Source: SVTX01 sp045612105
GTDB taxonomy: Bacteria > Bacillota > Clostridia > Oscillospirales > CAG-272
DNA length: 35,996 nucleotides
NCBI GenBank assembly: GCA_045612105.1
Contig: JAZKYL010000094.1
Location: 1-35,996 of the forward strand
Reading direction: 5' to 3'
In this document: positions 25,262 to 31,929 of the stretch, in pieces
How positions within the stretch are numbered: the stretch's first letter is position 1
Layout: every line of letters starts with the position of its first letter
Notes under the pieces: model-generated
Database searches by the model: none
Seen by the model: the letters and a program-made list of their open reading frames with translations, nothing else
Told to the model about the DNA's origin: nothing
Made by a program: the position numbers and the translations under genes

Positions 25262-25351
25262 TGCAGGAGGGGGGGAGGAAACTTTTTGGGAAAAAGTTTC
25301 CTTCCCCCCCCCTGCACCTCCCCCCAACCTTCAAAAACTTTTAAAAAAGGG
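25262..25351 (+). repeat. G/C-rich palindrome, copy 2
   Basis: A near-perfect inverted repeat (25262-25287 with 25291-25315) holds a 7-G run on one arm and a 9-C run on the other, then the same tail as copy 1 and copy 3 (CACCTCCCC, CTTCAAAAACTTTTAAAAAAG). It begins 6 nt after the DUF815 stop and likely ends that transcript. Confidence 0.87.
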
Positions 25352-25371
25352 GATAAATAGCGATTTTTATA

Positions 25372-25413
25372 AAAACAAAGGGACGTTTCGGTGTGTAATC
25401 GTCCCTTTGTTTT
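25372..25413. terminator. Bidirectional terminator
   Basis: AAAACAAAGGGACG (25372-25385) and CGTCCCTTTGTTTT (25400-25413) form a strong stem with A/T runs. It ends the converging minus-strand small-protein operon. Confidence 0.9.
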
Positions 25414-25445
25414 ATTATTAATTATTTTTTGGGGAAACTTGATAG

Positions 25446-25652
25446 TTACTTTTTAAAAATCAAAAATAAAAAGACGGCACAAGTGGGAATTGATAGAATT
25501 AGTCCCAAAAGTAAAGAGGCAGCCAGACAGGCAAAAAAGCCTCCGACAGCTAATCCTATTTTGTGTTTAATAGCACCACATATTGCGGGAATTGCTCCAA
25601 CAAGTGCCCCAGTAAGAAGTGAACCTAAAATTGCTCCAAAAATAAAATCCAT
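25446..25652 (-). CDS. 68-residue Gly/Ala-rich membrane protein
   Basis: This tiny protein has two to three hydrophobic helices with Gly-zipper spacing (GAILGSLLTGALVGAIPAI, then AVGGFFACLAASLLLGLILS and a last short hydrophobic end finishing FKK). AGGAGAG stands before the ATG at 25652. It is the second ORF after the structured RNA at 25795-26006 and is followed by a good terminator. No family is recognised. Short hydrophobic Gly-zipper proteins include type I toxins, holin-like and bacteriocin-like peptides, but no specific signature supports one of these. Confidence 0.7.
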   Translation of the reverse strand: MDFIFGAILGSLLTGALVGAIPAICGAIKHKIGLAVGGFFACLAASLLLGLILSIPTCAVFLFLIFKK

Positions 25653-25675
25653 AATTTGCTCTCCTAAAAATGTTT

Positions 25676-25771
25676 TTATTTATTTTTGTTCTTTTTAATA
25701 AGCATAGCAACGATGGAACCAATTAGTCCAGCGACTCCGCCCAAAATTGCACAAATTATAATGATATCCAT
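25676..25771 (-). CDS. 31-residue single-helix membrane peptide
   Basis: The peptide consists of one hydrophobic helix (MDIIIICAILGGVAGLIGSI, continuing VAMLI) and a Lys/Asn tail (KKNKNK), the typical look of a small inner-membrane peptide. AAGGTGG lies 7 nt before the ATG at 25771, and the start comes only 24 nt after the RNA terminator hairpin. The next small membrane gene begins 23 nt after its stop. The strong ribosome binding site makes it likely real despite its size. Function unknown; the size and shape would also fit a type I toxin or a small regulatory peptide. Confidence 0.65.
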   Translation of the reverse strand: MDIIIICAILGGVAGLIGSIVAMLIKKNKNK

Positions 25772-25794
25772 ATTTAACCACCTTTCTTAAAATA

Positions 25795-25823
25795 AAAAAT
25801 GCGCCAACCGAAGTTGGCGCACC
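25795..25823 (-). terminator. Terminator of structured RNA B
   Basis: On the minus strand TGCGCCAAC, loop TTCG and GTTGGCGCA are followed by six T. The same GTTTTTCGGTGCG block leads into the terminator of RNA A. Confidence 0.92.
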
Positions 25824-26006
25824 GAAAAACACAAACTCCGATTGTTGTCACACAAACTAATCGGAACAGGAATATTTCAGCCATACCTAAATTAGAGGAG
25901 CCTATGTTTTTACCAAGTCCATAAATTTAGGTATGCACAAAAAAGGGTATAGTATCCCTATAAAAGGAAATGCCCCTATTGCCGATTATTCAGTTTGTGT
26001 GACAAC
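25824..26006 (-). ncRNA. Structured RNA B (same family as RNA A)
   Basis: On the minus strand the transcript begins with GTTGTCACACAAACT, which pairs perfectly over 15 bp with AGTTTGTGTGACAAC (arms at 25992-26006 and 25844-25858). Inside are AATCGG/CCGATT, the hairpin AGGGATACTATACCCT, and CATACCTAAATT/AATTTAGGTATG (12 bp; 25924-25935 with 25882-25893), whose loop contains TTGGTAAAAA. After the closing stem come CGGAGTT and GTTTTTCGGTGCG, then the terminator. The same order of stems and conserved blocks is found in RNA A with different stem sequences, which is strong evidence for a real RNA structure. Two tiny membrane-protein genes follow. No known class recognised. Confidence 0.83.
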
Positions 26007-26009
26007 ATT

Positions 26010-26038
26010 ATTATAACATATTTTTTACTAATTGTAAA
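26010..26038 (-). promoter_or_regulatory. Promoter of structured RNA B
   Basis: On the minus strand TTTACA (26033-26038), 17 bases, TATAAT (26010-26015). The -35, the -10 and their spacing are identical to the RNA A promoter. The AT-rich stretch 26041-26217 upstream holds no credible gene. Confidence 0.9.
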
Positions 26039-26217
26039 TACTTTTTAGTGAATTATTCTAGCAAAAGACAGAAAAAAAGAGTTCGGCATACATCGTTCAA
26101 AATAAATTATATAATTGTCTTTTAGAATATGACTTTGATTCGGCAGAATTTTTTGATTCGAAAAAACAAAAATGTCGAAATTTTGCAGAATAATCGCAAA
26201 ATCTTCGGTCTTTGCAC

Positions 26218-26246
26218 TTGCAATTTGCATATTAGTGTGATATAAT
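26218..26246 (+). promoter_or_regulatory. Promoter of maf-mreB-mrdA cluster
   Basis: TTGCAA (26218-26223), 17 bases, TATAAT (26241-26246), divergent from RNA B. Confidence 0.8.
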
Positions 26247-26308
26247 TTATAATGAGTAATAATATGGGTAAGTGTGCCCTGCAATATTTTGGAGACTTGT
26301 TTAAAGAT

Positions 26309-26896
26309 ATGAAAATAGTTCTTGCCTCGAAGTCACCGAGAAGAAAGGAGATACTTTCTTCACTTGGTCTGACCTTTGATATAATAGTTGCCGACGCAGA
26401 TGAGCGAAGCGACGAGCTCGACCCCCAAAAGAGAGTTGCCGACCTTGCCGCCATTAAGGGCAGAGCGGTGTTAGGCACTCTTGCCGACAAAAAGGATACC
26501 TTGATAATAGCCAGCGATACCTTGGTCTTTGCCGAGGGAGAGTTTTTGGGAAAACCCAAGGATAAAGAGGACGCTCGCAGAATGATAAAACTGCTTTCGG
26601 GAAGAGAGCATCTGGTGGTCAGCGGACTTTACCTCTCATATAATGGAAAAGAGGTGCTTTGCGCCGATGAGACTCTCGTTCTCTTCGACGCTATGACCGA
26701 CGCCGAGATAGAAAGCTATATAGAGAGCGACGAGCCCTACGACAAGGCGGGCGGCTACGCGGTGCAGGGCTTAGCCTCGCTTTACATCAGCGGACTTAAG
26801 GGAGACTATTTCAACGTAGTCGGTCTTCCCGTAAATCTGCTTTATAAGACCCTGAAAAACGAATTTGAAATTAACCTTAACGATCTGAGAGGATAA
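26309..26896 (+). CDS. maf: Maf family nucleotide pyrophosphatase
   Basis: This 195-residue house-cleaning enzyme hydrolyses dTTP, UTP and modified pyrimidine triphosphates to monophosphates, and is linked to septum formation. The Maf signature is complete: LASKSPRRKEILSSLG at the start, ASDTLVF with the catalytic Asp, GKPKDKEDARRMIKLLSG, the DEPYDKAGGYAVQG block, and GDYFNVVGLP near the end. The ATG at 26309 matches the family start; GGAG at 26291 is a little far away (14 nt), so a weaker AAAG may also help. It heads the cluster with mreB, as in many Firmicutes where maf precedes the mre genes. Confidence 0.95.
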   Translation: MKIVLASKSPRRKEILSSLGLTFDIIVADADERSDELDPQKRVADLAAIKGRAVLGTLADKKDTLIIASDTLVFAEGEFLGKPKDKEDARRMIKLLSGREHLVVSGLYLSYNGKEVLCADETLVLFDAMTDAEIESYIESDEPYDKAGGYAVQGLASLYISGLKGDYFNVVGLPVNLLYKTLKNEFEINLNDLRG

Positions 26897-26930
26897 CTCG
26901 GATAAAAAATCTGTGAAAGGAGGGAGTAAA

Positions 26931-27938
26931 ATGCCAAAACACGTAGGACTTGACCTTGGAACAAGCAATACCAGAATGTTCATCAAGGGAAAGGGAATAG
27001 TAATGCGTTCTCCAACGGTTGTTACCGTTGATAAAAATAAAGATATGGTCATAGCTCTGGGAAGCGAAGCCAAGAAAATGATAGGCAAAACTCCCTCCCA
27101 TATAGAGGCATACAGACCGATACGTGACGGAGTTATAGCCGACTTTGAGGTTGCCGCTATGATGATACACGAATTTTTGGTGCAAAAAGAGGCACTTTCG
27201 CTCTTTAACCGTCCCGTAGTTTTGGTGAGCACCCCTCATAACTGCACCGAGGTCGAAAGACTTGCGGTGGAGGACGCGATCCTGGCGGCGGGAGCGCGCG
27301 CGGTAGGTATGGTAAGCTCGCCTATGGCAGCGGCGGTAGGTGTGGGTCTGCGAGTCAATAGCCCGAGAGGCTGTATGATAGTGGATATAGGCGGCGGAAT
27401 GACCCAAATAGCGGTCATCAGCTCGGGCGGTATAGTCAGATCCAAGGCGGTAAAGCTTGCAGGCGATAAGCTTGATATGGCGATAATCAATAGCCTCAGA
27501 ACCAGAAGAGAGCTTTTCGTCGGTGAAATGACCGCGGAGCTTATAAAGGTGCGCTTGGGAAGCGCGATTCAAGGAGCCGACCGCGGTGTGCTTGAGGTCA
27601 GCGGACGTAATGAAAAGCTGAAATGCGCCCAGACCATAAGAGTTACTGCGGAAGACATCCACGTAGCTATTCATTCGGCATTGGATGCCATATGCAGAGC
27701 AATAACAAGCGTGCTTGAAAGCAGCCCTCCCGAGATCGCGGGAGATATTTCGGATTTCGGCATCATATTGGTCGGCGGCGGCGCAAATATTCACGGAATC
27801 GGCGAGCTGATCACCAAGAGGACAGGACTTCGTGTCACTCCGGCAAAAAATCCCATGGATTGCGAGTGCATAGGTATTGCTAAACTTATAGAAAAGCCGT
27901 CTATACTTCCCGACGGAATACTGTATAGAAACAAATAA
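26931..27938 (+). CDS. mreB: Rod-shape protein MreB/Mbl
   Basis: This 335-residue bacterial actin forms membrane-bound filaments that guide the cell-wall elongation machinery. Visible motifs are the phosphate-1 loop GLDLGTSNTRMFIKGKGIV, YRPIRDGVIADFEV, VSTPHNCTEVERLAVEDA, the phosphate-2 loop IVDIGGGMTQIAVISSGGIV, and the adenosine motif LVGGGANIHGI near the end. Length is standard. GGAGG lies 7 nt before the ATG at 26931; an in-frame GTG at 26913 lies upstream of that site. It follows maf by 34 nt. MreC and MreD do not follow as they usually would. Confidence 0.96.
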   Translation: MPKHVGLDLGTSNTRMFIKGKGIVMRSPTVVTVDKNKDMVIALGSEAKKMIGKTPSHIEAYRPIRDGVIADFEVAAMMIHEFLVQKEALSLFNRPVVLVSTPHNCTEVERLAVEDAILAAGARAVGMVSSPMAAAVGVGLRVNSPRGCMIVDIGGGMTQIAVISSGGIVRSKAVKLAGDKLDMAIINSLRTRRELFVGEMTAELIKVRLGSAIQGADRGVLEVSGRNEKLKCAQTIRVTAEDIHVAIHSALDAICRAITSVLESSPPEIAGDISDFGIILVGGGANIHGIGELITKRTGLRVTPAKNPMDCECIGIAKLIEKPSILPDGILYRNK

Positions 27939-27953
27939 TTTTGGAGGCTTGTT

Positions 27954-29030
27954 TTGAATAACGGTCAAAATTACAATAACGAATACAATAACGAATATGA
28001 ACCCATAGATCTTTGGGGAGACGGTATGGTCTCATTCGATGCGGGAAAAGAAAAGAAGGTCTTTTCAAGAATAGGCTTCGCTCTTGCGCTCTTTTCATTG
28101 ATTTCCCTTGCCGCATCTTTGATAATTCAGCTGGTGGCGATGCTGGTAGCTCCGTCCTTTGCCGAGACTTCTCTGTTTCTGAACATTTTGTCACCTGTCT
28201 CTCTCTACCTTTTTGCCCTGCCCGTGCTTATGCTTGTAATAGGCGGACTTGACGCAAAGGCACCCGAAAAACGAAAAATGGGATTCGGTCAGTGGCTCAT
28301 TATATTGATAATCAGCTTCGGACTTATGTATATAGGCTCTTACGTTGGAAATTACGTAATGGCGGTAGCCTCCGAGGTGGTCGGATATGACTATAATAAT
28401 ATGCTTGAGTCGGTTATCGACGATAACAATCTGCTGGTAACAGCTATATTTACAGTAGTTATAGCCCCCATCGGCGAGGAGTTTGTGTTTAGAAAGCTGA
28501 TAATCGACCGCACTCAGAAATACGGTTGTTTTATAAGCGTGATGCTGTCGGGTCTTGCCTTTGGACTTATGCACGCAAACTTTTATCAGTTTTTCTATGC
28601 TTTTGCTCTGGGACTGGTGCTTGGTTACGTCTACTATAATACAGGTAAGCTCTATTTGACTATAGCTCTCCACGCAACCATAAACTTTATGGGCAGTATA
28701 GTTTCATCCTGGCTTATGCAGGGAACCGAGGCTATGGCGGAGGCACTTGAAAAGATGGACGGAACCGACCCCCAGGCGGGAGTTAATTTCATCGTCGAGC
28801 ACGGCGGAGCTCTTGTGGGTATGATACTCTATATGCTCTTGGTCTTCGGTTCGATGATATGCGCCGTAATTTTGCCCATCGTGCTCAGAAAAAAGATAGC
28901 TATCGGTAAAGGAGAGGTGGAAATACCTCGCGGCAGAAGATTTGAGACAGTTGTTGCGAACGCGGGCATAATTGTGATGCTTGTGGTCTACGCGCTTGAG
29001 TTTGCGCTCAATATGATCCCTGTTAGATAA
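27954..29030 (+). CDS. CPBP intramembrane metalloprotease
   Basis: This 358-residue membrane protein has a polar Asn/Tyr/Glu-rich N-tail, about eight helices and the CPBP (CAAX protease/bacteriocin-processing, Abi) motifs: E175-E176-F-V-F-R180, then H207 in FGLMHANFYQF, and H240 in ALHATINF. These residues form the intramembrane active site. Members process peptides or prenylated proteins, and some give bacteriocin immunity. Here it lies 15 nt after mreB and 39 nt before the PBP2 gene, in the place where mreC and mreD are usual. GGAGG (27943-27947) is 6 nt before a TTG, so the start is TTG. A role in cell-wall elongation control is inference from position. Confidence 0.88.
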   Translation: MNNGQNYNNEYNNEYEPIDLWGDGMVSFDAGKEKKVFSRIGFALALFSLISLAASLIIQLVAMLVAPSFAETSLFLNILSPVSLYLFALPVLMLVIGGLDAKAPEKRKMGFGQWLIILIISFGLMYIGSYVGNYVMAVASEVVGYDYNNMLESVIDDNNLLVTAIFTVVIAPIGEEFVFRKLIIDRTQKYGCFISVMLSGLAFGLMHANFYQFFYAFALGLVLGYVYYNTGKLYLTIALHATINFMGSIVSSWLMQGTEAMAEALEKMDGTDPQAGVNFIVEHGGALVGMILYMLLVFGSMICAVILPIVLRKKIAIGKGEVEIPRGRRFETVVANAGIIVMLVVYALEFALNMIPVR

Positions 29031-29069
29031 AACAGTTAAAAAAATAAAGAAATGCGGAGGAGATTTTTT

Positions 29070-31166
29070 ATGTATAATAAAGATAAAAAAGCTCTCATCC
29101 GCATTTTTTTTGTCGCGGTTTTGTTTGTAGCAATCTGCATAGTATATTTTATAAGGATGATAAATATCACATCCAACGCAGACCCGACTGATAAAATCGA
29201 GACGGGAACCTACACAAGGCGCGAGCCGATACAAGCCCTTCGCGGCGAGATATACGACAGGAACGGCAACGTGCTCGTGTATAATGAATATTCCTATAAT
29301 ATGGTCTTTGACTACGACGCTATGGCGGCAACGCAGACCGATAGAAATTATGCCATATTGCAAGCTCTTGCTGTTCTGAAAAACACGGGAGATCAGGATA
29401 AAAGAGCCGAGATAAGCTTTCCCTTTGAAGGAACCTATCCGGATTATACCTATACCTCTGAAGCAAGAGACGGAGACTCCAATATTTATTACCGTTTGCT
29501 GAAAAGGATCGCCCAAAACGAGCTTGAAGAGGATTCGCCCGTGAAAAAGACCGAGCTGACCGTCTCGGGACTTGACGAGTTCTATAAATCAAATCCCGAA
29601 GAGTTTCCCACGGAGCAGGAGATAGTCGATTGGTTCTTGACGAAATATAAGCTGACCGAAACGAATTCTGCGGGGAATATGCTCTTTACCAATGCCGAGA
29701 TAGACAAGCTTATACGCGTGAGATACGATATGGAGGTGGCGGATTTTTCAATATATAACCGCTATACCTTCGCTGAGAACGTTGATCTTACACTTGTGAC
29801 CTACGTAAAGGAGCTGGGCATTGTCGGCGCGGATTTTGAGACCGTAACCGAGAGAAAGTTTGCCTACCCGGGATACGCGTCTCATATTCTCGGGCGCACG
29901 GGTGCGATCCTTGCCGAAGATTGGGAGTATTACGAAAAGTTAGGCTACCAAATGGACGATACGGTTGGTATTGACGGCTGTGAGGCGGCTTTTGAGGACT
30001 ATCTGCGCGGCGTTGACGGTGTCAGAGTGGTTGTAGAGGATAAGGATGGCAAAATAATCGAAAGCTACGTTGAAAAAGAGCCGATTCCGGGTAAAGACGT
30101 ATATTTGACTATCGATATAGAGCTTCAGATAGCCGCAGAGGACGCCCTTGAAGAGAACGTCAGAATGTTTGGTGACGCAAACGCAGGCGGACTTACGGCA
30201 ATCGACCCCAAAAGCGGAGAGGTGCTTGTGCTGGCATCCTACCCTACCTTTGACCTGGGAAGCTACGGTCAGGACTATAACGACCTTATAAAGAACCCCG
30301 ACAACCCCTTGCTTAACCGCGCGCTTAATGCCTATACCCCCGGCTCTGCCTTTAAGGTGGGCATGATTGCCGCAGGTATAACACACGGAACGGTGGCACC
30401 CTCGTCAACCTTCTATTGCGGCGGTGCAGACCCGGTCTACGGCAATAAGTGTTGGATACATCCGGGCAAGCACGGTGACGTAAATGCCGCATACTCGCTC
30501 CAGGTCTCCTGCAACTGCTATTTTTATGAGCTGGGCCCCCTTATGGGCATCGAAACTATGAATGAATATTGCATAGCCTACGGTCTGGGCGAGCCTACGG
30601 GAATAGAGCTTCGCGAAAGCACGGGAATCCTTGCGGGACGTGACAGCAGCAGAGCCTGGATGGAAAGAGATACCGTTATGGCGGCGATAGGTCAGTCGGA
30701 TAATATGTTCAATCCGCTTCAGCTCTCGAATTATATCGCAACCATTCTTAGCGGAGGCGACAGATATTCCGCCCACATTCTCAAAGAGGTCAGAGAGTAT
30801 GGCGAATTTGGTGCTACGGTTTATAAGACCGAAGCCGAGATCGTAAATAGAATAAGACTCTCAAGCGTAGCGGTCGAGACCGTTATGAAGGGTATGAAGC
30901 AGATGATACAGTATGATTCCGCGGCATCGAAATATATGTCGGGATTGCCGGTTACTGTCGGCGGTAAGACGGGAACCGCACAGAGGGGAACAGGCAAAAA
31001 TGATAACAGACTTTTCGTCTGCGCCGCCCCCTATGATGACCCCGAGATCGTGATTTCGGTCATAATCGACCCCGATGATACAAAACCCAAGGATAATTAT
31101 CACGGCTCAGCTTACGCATCATATGCCGCCGCTGAGACTCTGAAAGAGTATTATAATAAAAAATGA
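29070..31166 (+). CDS. mrdA: Penicillin-binding protein 2 (elongation transpeptidase)
   Basis: This 698-residue class B PBP is anchored by one N-terminal helix (about residues 9-29). A non-catalytic pedestal follows, with RGEIYDRNGNVLVYNEYSY near the start. The transpeptidase domain has S426-A-F-K429 (active-site Ser), S480-C-N482 and K633-T-G635. The domain crosslinks peptidoglycan with MreB during side-wall growth. Length is within the range of clostridial PBP2/SpoVD-like proteins; there are no C-terminal PASTA repeats, which favours PBP2 over SpoVD or FtsI. GGAGGAG is 7 nt before the ATG at 29070; an ATG at 29052 overlaps that site. It is the last gene of the rod-shape cluster. Confidence 0.93.
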   Translation: MYNKDKKALIRIFFVAVLFVAICIVYFIRMINITSNADPTDKIETGTYTRREPIQALRGEIYDRNGNVLVYNEYSYNMVFDYDAMAATQTDRNYAILQALAVLKNTGDQDKRAEISFPFEGTYPDYTYTSEARDGDSNIYYRLLKRIAQNELEEDSPVKKTELTVSGLDEFYKSNPEEFPTEQEIVDWFLTKYKLTETNSAGNMLFTNAEIDKLIRVRYDMEVADFSIYNRYTFAENVDLTLVTYVKELGIVGADFETVTERKFAYPGYASHILGRTGAILAEDWEYYEKLGYQMDDTVGIDGCEAAFEDYLRGVDGVRVVVEDKDGKIIESYVEKEPIPGKDVYLTIDIELQIAAEDALEENVRMFGDANAGGLTAIDPKSGEVLVLASYPTFDLGSYGQDYNDLIKNPDNPLLNRALNAYTPGSAFKVGMIAAGITHGTVAPSSTFYCGGADPVYGNKCWIHPGKHGDVNAAYSLQVSCNCYFYELGPLMGIETMNEYCIAYGLGEPTGIELRESTGILAGRDSSRAWMERDTVMAAIGQSDNMFNPLQLSNYIATILSGGDRYSAHILKEVREYGEFGATVYKTEAEIVNRIRLSSVAVETVMKGMKQMIQYDSAASKYMSGLPVTVGGKTGTAQRGTGKNDNRLFVCAAPYDDPEIVISVIIDPDDTKPKDNYHGSAYASYAAAETLKEYYNKK

Positions 31167-31180
31167 TAAAATTTTAATTG

Positions 31181-31219
31181 CACGGCACATCTCAAAAGAG
31201 GTATGCCGTGTTTTCTTTT
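31181..31219 (+). terminator. Rho-independent terminator after PBP2
   Basis: CACGGCA (31181-31187) pairs with TGCCGTG (31204-31210), with an inner CTC/GAG, and a TTTTCTTTT run follows. Confidence 0.88.
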
Positions 31220-31243
31220 GCGAAAATATATTTCCTATAGGTA

Positions 31244-31272
31244 TTTACAAACGAAAAAAAGTGTGATATAAT
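31244..31272 (+). promoter_or_regulatory. Promoter of structured RNA A
   Basis: TTTACA (31244-31249), 17 bases, TATAAT (31267-31272). The start point would fall at the first bases of the closing stem. Confidence 0.9.
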
Positions 31273-31278
31273 AAATCT

Positions 31279-31457
31279 GCCAAACGAACTAAATAAACGC
31301 GCCGATAGGTATATTTTTCTTTATGGGATAACTATACCCTTTTTACACACATCGCAAACTATATCCATTTGGTAAAAATGTGACTCACGTTTGCGGTGTG
31401 AAAATACCTTTCGGCGTATAAGTTCGTTTGGCGACAACTTGGAGTTACGTTTTTCGG
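31279..31457 (+). ncRNA. Structured RNA A (novel family member)
   Basis: A perfect 12-bp closing stem joins 31279-31290 and 31421-31432. Inside it CGCCGA and AGGTAT (31300-31312) pair with ATACCT and TCGGCG (31404-31416). A hairpin GGGATAACTATACCC follows (31325-31339), then CACAC plus CGCAAAC (31346-31359) with GTTTGCG plus GTGTG (31389-31400), whose loop contains TTGGTAAAAA (31369-31378). After the closing stem come GGAGTT and GTTTTTCGGTGCG, leading into a strong terminator. RNA B shows the same plan. A short Cys-rich ORF starts 15 nt after the T-run. It may be a trans-acting small RNA or a terminator-controlling leader; I cannot match it to 6S, SRP, RNase P, tmRNA or a common riboswitch. 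Confidence 0.85.
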
Positions 31458-31487
31458 TGCGTAGCTTCGGTTGCGCACCTTTTTTGT
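31457..31487 (+). terminator. Terminator of structured RNA A
   Basis: GGTGCG...TTCG...CGCACC followed by six T. If the RNA is a leader, this is the decision point before the small ORF. Confidence 0.92.
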
Positions 31488-31501
31488 TGATAGGGGGCTA
31501 T

Positions 31502-31690
31502 ATGAGTAAGAATACTCAAAAAAGAGAAACGGATATTACAGGCATAGAGCTTATGCCGGGAGAACCTGCCGCTTGTCCCGGTAACGGAGAGCGCGGCTTT
31601 GAGTGCTGTTGCGACGAATGCGACTGCTATTTGCTTTGTTTCCCCGAAAATGCTCTGAAAAGCAAAGAAAAAAACGGATTTAATAATTAA
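31502..31690 (+). CDS. 62-residue Cys-rich peptide
   Basis: This small acidic protein starts MSKNTQKRETDITGIELMPG and has a dense Cys cluster in its second half: ECCCDECDCYLLCFPENA, with a lone Cys further upstream (AACPGNGERG). The arrangement CCCxxCxCxxxC suggests a small metal-binding or disulfide-knotted peptide. There is no signal peptide or membrane helix. AGGGGG lies 4-5 nt before the ATG at 31502, and the ORF starts 15 nt after the terminator of RNA A. I recognise no family. The strong ribosome binding site and tight Cys pattern argue that it is real. Confidence 0.65.
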   Translation: MSKNTQKRETDITGIELMPGEPAACPGNGERGFECCCDECDCYLLCFPENALKSKEKNGFNN

Positions 31691-31737
31691 AAAAACAAAT
31701 GCAGTAGTAAACAGTTTCAAATTTAACAAAACAAAAA

Positions 31738-31765
31738 GGGCAGAGAATTTTTGCGCTCTCTGTCC
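31738..31765 (+). terminator. Hairpin after Cys-rich peptide
   Basis: GGGCAGAGA (31738-31746) pairs with TCTCTGTCC (31757-31765), followed by TTAATT. It probably ends the small-peptide transcript. Confidence 0.6.
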
Positions 31766-31829
31766 TTAATTCACTTTTCTCAAAACCAAACTCGAAATCG
31801 ATAGATAAACTTCGGTTACAACTGACCTG

Positions 31830-31916
31830 CTTTTTTAAAAGTTTTTGGGTAGTGGGGGAGGGGCAGGAGGGGGGGGGGTACACTTTTTCCTAAAAAGGTA
31901 CTCCTCCCCCTCCTGC
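31830..31916 (-). repeat. G/C-rich palindrome, copy 3
   Basis: On the minus strand GCAGGAGGGGG-type and matching C-rich arms (palindrome 31862-31916) are followed by the same tail as copy 2 (CTCCCCC, CAAAAACTTTTAAAAAAG). The plus strand holds a run of ten G (31869-31878). It sits 13 nt downstream of the second Gfo/Idh gene. Confidence 0.85.
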
Positions 31917-31929
31917 TGTTATCTAAATA

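Noticed and set aside
19012..31312. The string GCCGATAGGTATA is found in both the thiI-operon leader and RNA A.
   Set aside because: A 13-base match is expected several times by chance in a window of this size, and the surrounding folds do not agree.
31279..31487. RNA A considered as 6S RNA.
   Set aside because: It has several side hairpins and conserved loops rather than one long rod with a central bubble, and there are two copies close together, each followed by a small gene.
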